NCBI GenBank assembly: GCA_964345225.1
Contig: CAYFQB010000060.1
Coordinates: 1-36,864, forward strand
Reading direction: 5' to 3'
DNA: 36,864 nt
DNA from: CAYFQB01 sp964345225
GTDB taxonomy: Bacteria > Nitrospirota > Thermodesulfovibrionia > Thermodesulfovibrionales > UBA6898
Of this stretch, positions 1-8,572 are shown piece by piece. The translations under genes and the position numbers were made by a program. The stretch's first letter is position 1; the number at the start of each line of letters is the position of its first letter. The notes below the pieces were generated by a model, which was not told the DNA's origin, searched no databases, and was given only the letters and a program-made list of their open reading frames with translations.

Positions 1-461
1 TGTTCAAATATCTCCCATAGTTTATTGTTCTGTGAAGGTGTTAAGATCGTTTTTAAATCCATCCAGTATTTGACCTCTTGATTAAGCACTTGTGAATGAA
101 TACTATGGAAAGTTTTCAGTTCACGATTAACCCTTTCCTTGTTGGGTTTCTCCTGTTTCATTAGCAAAACAATATCGTTGTATGCTTGCTGGTATTTTTT
201 TCTCAAATCAGCAGACTGTCTCTTGTACTTGTCATTGAGCTCTTTCATCTTTGACCTTTGTTCCTCGGTGAGTTCAAGCTTTTGGGCAATATTCTTTTGC
301 TCTGCTGGTGTTGGTGGTATGAAGGTAACAAGGATATTACGAAGTATCCCCTTTTTCATTTTTCCCTCATCTGCCTTTCCCCCCATAGCAAATGTGTCGA
401 ATGTTACAATAAAACCAATTGCAATAAGAATTATAAATATAAAACTAAAAATCTTTCTCAT
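1..461 (-). CDS. Spy/CpxP-like LTXXQ periplasmic protein (partial, C-terminus beyond window)
   Basis: The reading frame starts at the ATG complementary to 459-461 and stays open for 153 codons to the left edge, so the stop lies outside the window. A strong ribosome site (AAGGGGGT) sits just upstream. Residues 1-25 form a signal peptide: two basic residues, a long hydrophobic stretch, and a likely cut after TFA. The rest is charged and helical, with two copies of the family motif: LTEEQ at about 64-68 and LTPSQ at about 140-144. This is the pattern of the Spy/CpxP/CnrX-type LTXXQ family, which act as periplasmic chaperones or metal/stress sensors. Family membership is well supported by the paired motifs; the specific role is not visible. 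It does not look co-transcribed with the export gene upstream, from which about 200 bp of AT-rich DNA separate it. Confidence 0.75.
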   Translation of the reverse strand, partial: MRKIFSFIFIILIAIGFIVTFDTFAMGGKADEGKMKKGILRNILVTFIPPTPAEQKNIAQKLELTEEQRSKMKELNDKYKRQSADLRKKYQQAYNDIVLLMKQEKPNKERVNRELKTFHSIHSQVLNQEVKYWMDLKTILTPSQNNKLWEIFE

Positions 462-663
462 TTCTTGATACCCCCTTATTTATTTTAAACTTCTATATTA
501 TATTTATTGATAAAAAGTTTGTACTCCTTTTTAAACCTCCTTTCTTTTTTAGTAAACATTTCAGAGTTTAATAAGCTAATAAACTCAATCCCCGGCAAAG
601 GAAATTCTAAGTGATTTTTATTTCTTATCTTTATAAAACATACAATAGGAAAAAAGGTTTCTT

Positions 664-1425
664 TTAATCCTGATTTATTATGATAATTTTTCTTTCGTCT
701 TTTCCTGCCGTCCCCTCAAATACATCTTCTACTTGCGGTTCAAGAATAATACCTGTCTCCAGGAGTACTACAGGGCGCAGAATCTTGTAGAGGTGTTCGA
801 AATACCTGCTCATATTGGCTATATGGGTAGCAGGAACATAAACTATATCACCACTTTGAAGTGAGATATTCTGACGGAGGTCCCCTTTTTTCATTGCCAA
901 TTTCAGATTAAGTTTTATGAGTTCCGGAGCGTCCTTATTCCCCCTTATTACCAGGACATTTTCTTCTTTCGCATCATGAGTAAATCCGTTTGATTGTGCT
1001 ATAACCTCAAGTACACTGGTTGGTTTATACAATGAGAATATTCCTGGCCGGGATACTTCACCAAGAACAAAGATTTTTTGGCTCTGTACAGAAGTAACGT
1101 TTACATTTACCACCGGGTCAACATAGTATTCGGAGAGCCCTTTTTCTAATATATCTCTTAGTTTGTGAATACTTATACCGGAAGCATTAATCTCGCCTAC
1201 AAAAGGGTAATGAATCTTTCCATAAGGGTCGATCTGCACATTTTTACTCAAGTCGTTATGCCGCCATACGCTTATATCAATTTTATCACCCGGGCCGAGT
1301 GTAAATTCTGAAACAGAAATTGGCTTAATATCCTCAGCGGTTTGTACCTTTACTTCCGGCGAAGTTGTAGCACATCCAAAAAGGAATAATATTAAAATTA
1401 CAGGTATATGTTTTTTAAATTCCAT
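664..1425 (-). CDS. Polysaccharide export lipoprotein (Wza/Poly_export family, SLBB domain)
   Basis: Outer-membrane lipoprotein of the Wza/KpsD/BexD export family, which forms the channel for capsule or exopolysaccharide. I choose the start at 1425 because it places a normal lipoprotein signal at the N-terminus: KK, a hydrophobic core, then lipobox LFGC with Cys18. An in-frame ATG at 1461 would add 12 residues and is also possible; neither has a clear ribosome site. A Poly_export domain follows (LGPGDKIDISVWRH onward, with DPYGKIHYPFVGEI), then an SLBB-type beta-grasp segment (VLGEVSRPGIFSL). At about 253 residues it is short compared with E. coli Wza. No Wzc-like chain-length kinase follows in the window. 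The sugar transferase upstream points to an exopolysaccharide pathway. Confidence 0.9.
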   Translation of the reverse strand: MEFKKHIPVILILFLFGCATTSPEVKVQTAEDIKPISVSEFTLGPGDKIDISVWRHNDLSKNVQIDPYGKIHYPFVGEINASGISIHKLRDILEKGLSEYYVDPVVNVNVTSVQSQKIFVLGEVSRPGIFSLYKPTSVLEVIAQSNGFTHDAKEENVLVIRGNKDAPELIKLNLKLAMKKGDLRQNISLQSGDIVYVPATHIANMSRYFEHLYKILRPVVLLETGIILEPQVEDVFEGTAGKDERKIIIINQD

Positions 1426-1461
1426 AAATTTCAACTTTATATAAATAAAATTATATAGCAT

Positions 1462-1766
1462 TTTAGTTTCTTGAGCAATCAGAATAAATGGGCTGTTAGG
1501 AATTAAGAAAGAAACTTATAGATATTATACAAATATACTTCATAACAATTAAGAAAGTTTATCGATGAGACGAAACAGGCTACCGCCGTTAGTTGTAAGA
1601 TACAACTTCTTTAAAATCGAAAAATATAGTTGTATACATTAAATAAAGCTTATTAAAAATCCCTTTACCTCAAGTACGAGGTTAAAGTTCAAAAAAAAAA
1701 GCTTTAAAGCTGTCAATTATAAACTTACAGATATTCAAGTTTTTTAAGTATTTATATTTAAATTAA
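1462..1766. other. AT-rich intergenic region with two small hairpins
   Basis: This 305-bp gap lies between two minus-strand surface-polysaccharide genes. I see no credible ORF. It holds a 6-bp hairpin at 1591-1607 (AGTTGT, loop, ACAACT) and the terminator-like hairpin at 1663-1687 listed separately. A GC-richer patch at about 1565-1590 stands out but matches no RNA motif I can name. Confidence 0.5.
1663..1687 (-). terminator. Probable intrinsic terminator of the sugar transferase gene
   Basis: Read on the minus strand, CTTTAACCTC pairs with GAGGTAAAG across a 6-nt loop (one bulged A), followed by GGGATTTTT. It sits about 80 nt past the stop of the 587-residue gene. The U-tract is short, so termination may be partial. 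Confidence 0.5.
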
Positions 1767-3530
1767 TTAATATGATCCAACTTTATTAATAACAACTTTT
1801 ACAGTCTTAAATAATATCTTAATATCCAGCCAGAGAGATTGTTTTCTAACATAGTACACATCATATTGGATCCAGTCGTGGAAGGAATTTTCACGCCTGC
1901 CTAATACTTGCCACAGTCCAGTTATGCCGGGTTTTACTTTTAGTCTTATATCACGCCAGCTTGGACTGAATTTCATCTCTTCCATTATTAGGGGCCTTGG
2001 ACCAACAAGGCTCATGTCTCCTTTAAGAATATTAAATAATTGTAGTATTTCATCTAAGCTGGTTTTTCTTAGAAATTTACCAACCTTGGTTACCCTGGGA
2101 TCATTGAACATTTTGAACATAGGACCGTCAGTATCTTTTTCAGAAAGTAATTCTTTATGAAGTTTTTCGGCATCGGTACGCATTGTCCTGAACTTTATCA
2201 TGCCGAATAATTTACCGCGTAAACCGCATCTTTTCTGAACATAACAGGAAGGCCCTGGAGAATCTAACTTTATAGCCAAGGCAATTAACAAAAGTAAAGG
2301 TAATAATAAGACTAATCCGGCGGCAGAAAGAGTTATATCCATTAACCTTTTTACTATTTTATATATCCTATATTTGCTGCCAGCTAATGATGCGATTCCT
2401 GAAAGGCTAGCAATACCTTTTATGCTGTAGTCTGAATGTATCAGATTTGCATCACCAATTCTCATGCCATTTATTGCGATTATATTTTTAATATATAAGT
2501 CAGTTGGAAGATCAGTTCCATTAAAAATTAATGAATATTCAATCTTAACTCCATTTGATAGGGATACGTCATCATACAGTATGCTCTCCCGAAAAAGAAC
2601 CCCTTGTGATATTTGACATCTGTTGCCAATAACTGCGGGACCGATTATCTGTGCAGAGTCTTCTATTTTGCAATTATCGCCTATAACGATTGGACCGAGC
2701 AGATATGCCTTGGGGGATATTTCAACATCTTTACCTGCCCAGACTCTTTCAGAAACTTCTAATTTGTCACCAAGGTAGAGATTAGTATTTCCGTTTTGAA
2801 GTATGTCTCGATGAATCCTGATATAATCATTCACGGTATCTATACATTGATATGAGCCTTCGATTTCATATGCAGATACATTTAATGATTCTCTTTTTAA
2901 TGCTGGAATAAGCTGCTCTTTTATGTCCATGTAGCCACTATATGTGATAAATTTAAGGATTGCAGGATCAAAGATATATATGCCGCTTGACTTCCATGGT
3001 GACCTTTTATCCATTGATGAATGGATTATATGGAAACTTTTAATGTTACTGTCGCTAGCAATCTTAATGCCTTCTCTTACATTATTATCTTCAATCTCTT
3101 TGGTTACCCCTACTAATGCTGCAGATTTTGATTTATAAAAGAGCTCTAAAGCTTTATTTATGTCAATTTTTTCTATAAAAATTCCGCTATTAATCACAAT
3201 GAAGACATGTTCTCCGATAAACTCCTCAAGATCCTTTAAAGCCCCTGCCGTCCCTCGGGGTTTATCCTCTACATGAAAATTTATTTTTATATCCGAAAAT
3301 TTTTTTTCTTTAAATATATCCGGAATTTCATAATGTTCTGATAATGATATTGTTATATCCTCGATACCGATCTTTCTTAAGATATCAATGTTGTACTCAA
3401 TTATAGGTCTGCTAAGAACGGGGAGCATCCAGACAGGATAGTAGTTAACTAAAGGATTTAATTTTGTATTCTGTCCACCTGCCAGGATTATTGCTTTCTT
3501 AATACCTGTATATGTGTTTAAGTCATCCAT
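1767..3530 (-). CDS. Fusion: NDP-sugar nucleotidyltransferase-like + left-handed beta-helix + undecaprenyl-phosphate sugar phosphotransferase
   Basis: Three parts are visible in 587 residues. Residues 1-245 resemble sugar-1-phosphate nucleotidyltransferases (KKAIILAGGQNTKLNPL). Residues 250-350 have the hexapeptide pattern of a left-handed beta-helix (IGDNCKIEDSAQIIGPAVIG). Residues 394-587 are a complete bacterial sugar transferase: one membrane helix, KFRTMR, LDEILQLFNILKGDMSLVG and KPGITGLWQV. The last part starts glycan assembly by moving a sugar phosphate to undecaprenyl phosphate at the inner membrane. In WcaJ-type enzymes the N-terminus is membrane helices; here it is the nucleotidyltransferase. 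Its active-site signature is altered: Lys replaces the usual Arg of GTR, and the PKP motif reads PVW, so it may bind rather than make a nucleotide sugar. AAGGAG precedes the ATG. It probably works with the export lipoprotein downstream. Confidence 0.88.
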   Translation of the reverse strand: MDDLNTYTGIKKAIILAGGQNTKLNPLVNYYPVWMLPVLSRPIIEYNIDILRKIGIEDITISLSEHYEIPDIFKEKKFSDIKINFHVEDKPRGTAGALKDLEEFIGEHVFIVINSGIFIEKIDINKALELFYKSKSAALVGVTKEIEDNNVREGIKIASDSNIKSFHIIHSSMDKRSPWKSSGIYIFDPAILKFITYSGYMDIKEQLIPALKRESLNVSAYEIEGSYQCIDTVNDYIRIHRDILQNGNTNLYLGDKLEVSERVWAGKDVEISPKAYLLGPIVIGDNCKIEDSAQIIGPAVIGNRCQISQGVLFRESILYDDVSLSNGVKIEYSLIFNGTDLPTDLYIKNIIAINGMRIGDANLIHSDYSIKGIASLSGIASLAGSKYRIYKIVKRLMDITLSAAGLVLLLPLLLLIALAIKLDSPGPSCYVQKRCGLRGKLFGMIKFRTMRTDAEKLHKELLSEKDTDGPMFKMFNDPRVTKVGKFLRKTSLDEILQLFNILKGDMSLVGPRPLIMEEMKFSPSWRDIRLKVKPGITGLWQVLGRRENSFHDWIQYDVYYVRKQSLWLDIKILFKTVKVVINKVGSY

Positions 3531-4087
3531 AATTTACAACTCCTTCTGAAAATATGAGGATTTAAAATACTACCTCCCCAGTGTGTTTAAATTTTTCCTG
3601 CATTATATATATTTGATTTTACTTACTAATTTAGAATCCTTAATATTTATATTATATAAAAAAATAAATATAAATATACTAATTTACTATAAAAATACTT
3701 TTGAGATTTTTTATCTCTTAAATTCTTAAGGAACTGAATTTAGACATAAAGTCCTAAGACACTTAGACTATAAAAACTAATACTAATAGTTAAATTCATG
3801 GTATTAAAGATGTCAATCACCCATTGGTTTGAATATTAAAAAATATTTAGTATTAAAACTTTAGTAGTATTAGTATTAAGACTATAACTGCGGCATTAAT
3901 TATTTATGAAAGACTTAGATTTTAATACCAGGTACTACTGATTTTCACAGCTTTTTATAAAATTCATTAGATACCTTTTAATAAATTGCTGCCGATGTTC
4001 TTTAGTTAGTTCGTCCTTAACAAAAGAGGTTAAAATTGACCGGGTATAATTTTGATTATAAGGAGCAGAAAAAAATATTTATTAAGG
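3531..4087. other. Very AT-rich intergenic region with inverted TAATACTAATA copies
   Basis: This 557-bp stretch lies between the PilZ gene and the sugar transferase gene. I see no credible ORF. The 11-mer TAATACTAATA occurs near 3778-3788, and its reverse complement near 3866-3876, about 77 bp away. Related TAGTATTA fragments lie between them. A short TATAAT/ATTATA palindrome lies near 4045-4060, just past the PilZ stop. It could hold the promoter and control region of the sugar transferase gene, but I find no convincing -35/-10 pair. Confidence 0.4.
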
Positions 4088-4402
4088 TCAGATTTGAACG
4101 AAAAGGAGTTCATTAGATAAGAAAATCCCGGCGCAGAAATGGTTTCCGCATCTGAATTCCCATGCAATCATGCCTTCAATATAATTTACAATCTTTTCCC
4201 CTGTAACATCAGTAGAAGTTATTTCTACTGTTATTTTTTCACCTGGACCAACGGCATCACTAATATATAATCCTATGCCAGTTTGAGAAATATTGGCAAC
4301 AAATGCTGCTATTTTTTTGTTTTCTTTTAAAGAAGTCTTAGAATACAGGCTGGCGGTTGCCAAAAAGGGATATCTGTTATGGAGTCGTTTTTCTTCAATC
4401 AT
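4088..4402 (-). CDS. PilZ domain protein (c-di-GMP receptor)
   Basis: A 104-residue single-domain protein with both PilZ c-di-GMP-binding motifs: RxxxR at residues 6-10 (RLHNR) and NxSxxG at 37-42 (NISQTG). Beta-strand-rich sequence follows, ending in a WEFRCGNHFCAGIFL segment typical of the PilZ barrel. PilZ proteins bind cyclic di-GMP and control exopolysaccharide production, motility or secretion. It lies 5' of the sugar transferase and export genes on the same strand, but 557 bp separate them, so a shared message is unlikely. Control of the polysaccharide locus by c-di-GMP is inference from position. Binding ability is well supported by the motifs. Confidence 0.88.
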   Translation of the reverse strand: MIEEKRLHNRYPFLATASLYSKTSLKENKKIAAFVANISQTGIGLYISDAVGPGEKITVEITSTDVTGEKIVNYIEGMIAWEFRCGNHFCAGIFLSNELLFVQI

Positions 4403-4485
4403 CTACACTACTCCAAATTACTGTGTAAATTCTATTTTATGAAAATATTTTTTGCAACAAAAAACATACGGCTGGAATTAAATTT

Positions 4486-5817
4486 TTAGACTAGCGGACT
4501 TCCGTCAAAATCATCGTGCTGTATTCCCAATAAATCAATAACTGTAGGTGCAATATCTATTATATTAATATTGCCTTCTTTTGCAGGTCTATTAATGAAA
4601 AATGTTGCATTATCTCGAGTATGTGCTCCGGTAAAGATACTCCTCCCATATAATGTCTTTTTATTTATAGCACCTTTCAGATCAAACCCCTTATTTGAAA
4701 GTGCCACGAGATCAGGAGCTGAATTGTAATTTGGTCCGTTATATAGTTCTTCTCTCATGAATACCTCTTTTATTGCCTTTTCTCCGTCAATCTGGAGATT
4801 AAGTAACTCCTCTTTTATCTTTGACCGTATATCCTCATAATCTTTGTGATCAACGCTTCCTGAAGGATATCTGTTTCTAACGTTGATGTATATTCTTGAC
4901 GGATCAAGAGCAAAGGCACTGCTTTCAGGGTGGATATCTTCAAGTGACTCAGGAGGCTCTTTCTTGAACTTAAGATAACCCTGTTCCATAAGCCAGAAGT
5001 TCAGATAGACCTCCTGTTTTATGGCAGCAAAACCATGGTCTGAGACTATTAAAAAAGGGATATCTTTCCCGCATCTGGATGCAAATTCTCCGATAAGCTT
5101 GTCAACTCCCCTGTAAAAATCTATAAAAAAACTATGGAGGTGATGTGTATCATCTTCAAGTGCTGACCACAGGAAATGATGGAGCCTGTCGGTCGCTGTT
5201 ATTACGCCAATGTACAAATCCCATTCTTCTTTATCAAAGAAATGCAGTAAGGCTTCTTTTCTTTTATTTAAAGTCAGGGCTATATCTTCTGCCAGGCTGC
5301 CCAGGGATGTCTTTGCCTTCTGGGAATCGACATCCATCCGATATCCTATGCCCTTAAGATACTCATATGCCGATTCAGGATATGTAGCTTTCTTTAGGTC
5401 AAGTGCAACAAAACCAGCAGTGAGAACGCCGTTTAAAGGTTTAGCAGGATATGTTGATGGCAGGTTGATGACAATGCTCCGTTTATTGTTTTTCCCTAAA
5501 ATATCCCATAATGTATCGCTTTTTATATCACCAGAGCTTGGGAAATGGTAACTGTATGAATTTTGCTTTAAATCCATAAAACCGTATATGTTATGTTTAC
5601 CCGGATTAACACCGGTCATAAATGTAGTCCATGATGTCGATGAAACTTCAGGTATTGACGCATCCATCTCCCTGAGGGTTCCTTCCGTTAAAAGTGAGGC
5701 TAAATTTGGCATAATGCCTTTTTTAGTAAAATCTCTTATCAGGCTGCAAGGTACACCGTCAATGCCAAGTATTACAGTCTTTTTGTTCTTATTTTTTTTG
5801 AAAAGTTTCAGCATCAC
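4486..5817 (-). CDS. Alkaline-phosphatase-superfamily hydrolase (type I phosphodiesterase / nucleotide pyrophosphatase-like)
   Basis: 443 residues with the metal-binding pattern of the alkaline phosphatase superfamily. The first Asp is in VILGIDG (Asp20). The nucleophile region is SSTSWTTFMTG (59-69), where Ser59 or Thr61 takes the usual Thr/Ser place, followed by NPGKHNIYGF. SDHGF carries the second-site Asp and His, and GAHTRDNA the last His. There is no signal peptide, so it is probably cytoplasmic. The family hydrolyses phosphodiesters, phosphomonoesters or sulfate esters; the substrate cannot be read from sequence. Its start overlaps the stop of the PAPS-reductase-family gene by 4 bases (ATGA), which implies coupled translation and a joint role, perhaps in sulfonucleotide or glycan chemistry. 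Confidence 0.82.
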   Translation of the reverse strand: MMLKLFKKNKNKKTVILGIDGVPCSLIRDFTKKGIMPNLASLLTEGTLREMDASIPEVSSTSWTTFMTGVNPGKHNIYGFMDLKQNSYSYHFPSSGDIKSDTLWDILGKNNKRSIVINLPSTYPAKPLNGVLTAGFVALDLKKATYPESAYEYLKGIGYRMDVDSQKAKTSLGSLAEDIALTLNKRKEALLHFFDKEEWDLYIGVITATDRLHHFLWSALEDDTHHLHSFFIDFYRGVDKLIGEFASRCGKDIPFLIVSDHGFAAIKQEVYLNFWLMEQGYLKFKKEPPESLEDIHPESSAFALDPSRIYINVRNRYPSGSVDHKDYEDIRSKIKEELLNLQIDGEKAIKEVFMREELYNGPNYNSAPDLVALSNKGFDLKGAINKKTLYGRSIFTGAHTRDNATFFINRPAKEGNINIIDIAPTVIDLLGIQHDDFDGSPLV

Positions 5818-6647
5818 ATGTACCCCAAATCTCTGAGCTTTCCCATAATTTCTTCTTTATCCTGTCCTCGGCCGCCACGTTCAGTTGTGTTTTCAAGATC
5901 CTGCTCCCAGGCTGGAATGTCAGAAAATTTGGCAGTTGAGTTCTTGGCACCGAGAGAACGGTACCCCTGATAATAGAGAGAGCAGAAGGGAATTTTATAT
6001 GTGTGTATAAGGCTCCATATATCACGTTCCTTGAAATGCAGTATAGGGTGTATTCTCATATGTTCCGGGTTATTCCTGATACTGAAATAATCTTCAGATA
6101 TCCTTGATTCCTGCTCATCCCATCTTATTGCTGTAGAGAGAGCCTGAATTTCATTTTCTTCTAAAAATACATTCATGGCAACAGTCTTCATAAGGTGGTT
6201 TCCAATATAAGATTCTGGATCGAACGGGAATTCTTCATCTTTAAAGCCGATTCTATCGATTTCACGTTTATTACGATCATTAAGGTCCTTAACCCTGACA
6301 ATGTCTCCCAATTTTTTTGCTCTGCTGCTGACATCGGTGTTCTTTGCTGTTACTACGCTTACATCCCATTCTTTTTTAATCCTGTTGACGTGTTCGAGTA
6401 TTTCTTCAAAAACGTCTCCCTCGTCTATAAACATGCAGCTCGGCTTTTTGACTTTTAGTTCCGTACAAACCTCCCTGTAAAGCCACAGCATTGTGGTGCT
6501 GTCCTTGCCCCCTGTCCATGCAACTACAAGTCTATCATCTCCGAACTTACTCAATGCTTCCTTGATTATCCTCTTTGAATATTCGATTTTTTCAGCAAGT
6601 GGCATTAAAATAAGGCTATCTTTATCAGGCTGTGGCTGTAGAGACAT
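5814..6647 (-). CDS. PAPS reductase / CysD-family PP-loop protein
   Basis: 277 residues with the PP-loop ATP-binding motif TGGKDS at about 45-50 (normally SGGKDS). The adenylyl-sulfate family signatures are ALSTAIRWDEQESR and HPILHFKERDIW. Near the C-terminus is ERGGRGQDKEEIMGKLRDLG, which is common in the phosphoadenosine phosphosulfate reductase / sulfate adenylyltransferase subunit 2 superfamily, including archaeal-type members. Such proteins bind ATP or (P)APS. I see neither a CysN GTPase partner nor the CCxxRK...CG cluster cysteines of APS reductases, so assimilatory sulfate reduction is not proven. A ribosome site (GGAGG) lies upstream of the ATG. The 4-base overlap with the downstream hydrolase gene indicates a two-gene unit, with the DUF512 gene only 12 bases upstream. 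Confidence 0.82.
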   Translation of the reverse strand: MSLQPQPDKDSLILMPLAEKIEYSKRIIKEALSKFGDDRLVVAWTGGKDSTTMLWLYREVCTELKVKKPSCMFIDEGDVFEEILEHVNRIKKEWDVSVVTAKNTDVSSRAKKLGDIVRVKDLNDRNKREIDRIGFKDEEFPFDPESYIGNHLMKTVAMNVFLEENEIQALSTAIRWDEQESRISEDYFSIRNNPEHMRIHPILHFKERDIWSLIHTYKIPFCSLYYQGYRSLGAKNSTAKFSDIPAWEQDLENTTERGGRGQDKEEIMGKLRDLGYM

Positions 6648-6659
6648 AATATTCCTCCT

Positions 6660-7982
6660 TTAGTTTGAATAATTTAATATTGTATCTATGAGCCCCTGAG
6701 GTGTACTTTTGGTTTTGACAACCTTCATACCAATCGCTTCTTCGATATCTTTAATGGATACATCATCGAGAAAAATATCATCGTCATCCTTTAAAACGGT
6801 ATCCGGTATAATTAGGATATCATAAGAATCCTCATTTTCATGCAAGGATTTTATTACGTCACGTCCGGTAAGGAGTCCAGTAACCGTGATAGATGTACCA
6901 AAAAATTCATTCTCAACAGGAATTACATCAATATTAATATTTTCTTTTTCAGAGAGGCGGTCAGTAAATTTTTTTAGAAAATGATGAAACGAGATCCCTG
7001 TTAACGTAAGGAACTTCTTTCCGCAAGAAATTGATTCTGGTATTTTAATCTTTTTTGATTGATTGATAAAAAGGGGTACCATGCCGACACCATTTTCTAA
7101 CTGTTGAAGACCCCCATATTCTTTTAGATTGGGAAAAGAACGTTCTGCCTTTATATACATTTCATCTGCGCAGTAAACGATAGGGTCACCATGCTTCTTT
7201 TTAAATCTTTTTTGGAATGATTCAGTTATCTCTATTGCTTCCAGGGCATCTTCTTTTGTTACTGGATTAATATTAAATTTTCTGTACGTTGTCAGGCCTA
7301 CCGGGACAACTGCTATTGAAGAGGTATAAGGGTAGAATTTATAAATGTCCTTGATTGTATTTTTTAATTCTTTCTTGTCGTTGTAACCGGGGCACAGCAC
7401 AATCTGCGTATGCATTCTTATTTTTCTGTCAGAAAAATATTTTAGTTCCTTCATGATATCCGAGATCCTGGTATTACCAAACATCTTACTGCGCAGAGAT
7501 TTATCAGTGGTATGTACGGATATATAAAGAGGACTTAATCTCTGTTTAACTATTCTCTTTCTGTCATAATTATTAAGGTTGGAGAGTGTAATGTAGTTTC
7601 CGTAAAGAAAGGATAGTCTGTAATCATCATCCTTTAAATAGAGAGATTTTCTGAGGCTTTTTGGAAGCTGTTTCACAAAGCAGAAGATGCAGTTGTTTTT
7701 GCAGGTTTTTACCTTGAACGGCTTAAATATTATGCCAAGTTCATTATCATTTTCTAATGTGATTTGTGCTTTATATTTGTGTCCGTTACGCTTCAATTCC
7801 ATGTTTAGCCGGTGTGACTCGATTTCTGGATCACCGAAGTCTTTATAATACATGAAATCTATGACATCATTTAAAGTATGAGAATTAGTTGAAAGCAGAA
7901 TATCACCTGAACGCAATCCTGCCTTATCAGACAAGCTATCCGGTGTGATGCTATCTATCTCAATTCCGATCTTATGGCTCAT
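6660..7982 (-). CDS. PDZ / radical SAM / DUF512 protein
   Basis: 440 residues. Residues 5-60 look like a PDZ domain (SDKAGLRSGDILLSTN). The radical-SAM cluster is Cys94, Cys98 and Cys101 (CKNNCIFC), followed by the family hallmark SLYLKDDDYRLSFLYGNYIT. The C-terminal part corresponds to DUF512. This matches the widespread TIGR03279-type family of putative FeS oxidoreductases, found in cyanobacteria, Firmicutes and many anaerobes, whose reaction is not established as far as I know. Length is normal. The start overlaps the end of pgsA by 11 bases, and the PAPS-reductase-family gene follows after 12 bases, so pgsA-DUF512-PAPS-hydrolase looks like one operon. Confidence 0.9.
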   Translation of the reverse strand: MSHKIGIEIDSITPDSLSDKAGLRSGDILLSTNSHTLNDVIDFMYYKDFGDPEIESHRLNMELKRNGHKYKAQITLENDNELGIIFKPFKVKTCKNNCIFCFVKQLPKSLRKSLYLKDDDYRLSFLYGNYITLSNLNNYDRKRIVKQRLSPLYISVHTTDKSLRSKMFGNTRISDIMKELKYFSDRKIRMHTQIVLCPGYNDKKELKNTIKDIYKFYPYTSSIAVVPVGLTTYRKFNINPVTKEDALEAIEITESFQKRFKKKHGDPIVYCADEMYIKAERSFPNLKEYGGLQQLENGVGMVPLFINQSKKIKIPESISCGKKFLTLTGISFHHFLKKFTDRLSEKENINIDVIPVENEFFGTSITVTGLLTGRDVIKSLHENEDSYDILIIPDTVLKDDDDIFLDDVSIKDIEEAIGMKVVKTKSTPQGLIDTILNYSN

Positions 7983-8511
7983 TTGTTAACTTAAAACCCT
8001 TATGAATATATTGAAGTCCTGATATGGAAGTAATTATAGCTGTTAAAAAAAGGAGAATATTAGGTACGGGTGGCAGAGTGCTTATGTTTATATTTAACAA
8101 TACATAGGCAAGGGTGATAATCTGCAAGGCTATTGCGATTTTACCCGTCATTAATGGTTCAACATTTGAGTTATGGGTGATCATGTACAGCAAAAGCCAT
8201 CCAATCACGACAATAAGGTCTCTGCTGATTACAGTTATTGCAATCCATTTTGGTATCCAGTCATAAATGGAGAAAATAATAAATGATGTTACGAGTAGGA
8301 ATTTGTCTGCTAATGGATCAAGGAAAGTTCCAAGCGATGTTTTCTGGTTTGTCAGCCTTGCGAAAAGCCCGTCAAGAATATCGGTAAGGGCGGCTATAAG
8401 GAAAAAAGAGAGCGCATATCTGTATTTGCCGTAAATTATTGTGGTTATAAATACAGGAATAATAACTATCCTCGTTATAGTTAATGTATTGGGTATATTG
8501 AAAACAGTCAA
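7972..8511 (-). CDS. pgsA: CDP-diacylglycerol--glycerol-3-phosphate 3-phosphatidyltransferase
   Basis: An integral membrane enzyme making phosphatidylglycerol phosphate. The CDP-alcohol phosphatidyltransferase signature DGxxARx8GxxxDxxxD is complete: DGLFAR, eight residues, then GTFLDPLADK. Several hydrophobic helices follow. No ATG is available. A TTG at 8526 would give a few extra residues, but the TTG at 8511 is preceded by GAGG at good distance and yields MTVFNIPNTLTITR, the usual PgsA N-terminus, so I prefer 8511. The final 11 bases overlap the DUF512 gene. Upstream lies a long hairpin repeat element rather than another gene, so this is probably the first gene of its operon. Confidence 0.92.
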   Translation of the reverse strand: MTVFNIPNTLTITRIVIIPVFITTIIYGKYRYALSFFLIAALTDILDGLFARLTNQKTSLGTFLDPLADKFLLVTSFIIFSIYDWIPKWIAITVISRDLIVVIGWLLLYMITHNSNVEPLMTGKIAIALQIITLAYVLLNINISTLPPVPNILLFLTAIITSISGLQYIHKGFKLTNEP

Positions 8512-8572
8512 GATAATAAACCTCAATCGTAAAGTCTAAAGATAAAAAATGATAACCTGAAAACGGAAGATT

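Noticed and set aside
1565..1600. Possible c-di-GMP (GEMM) riboswitch near the polysaccharide genes
   Set aside because: A GC-richer patch hints at structure, but the conserved GEMM core and paired P2/P3 tetraloop elements are not present on either strand.
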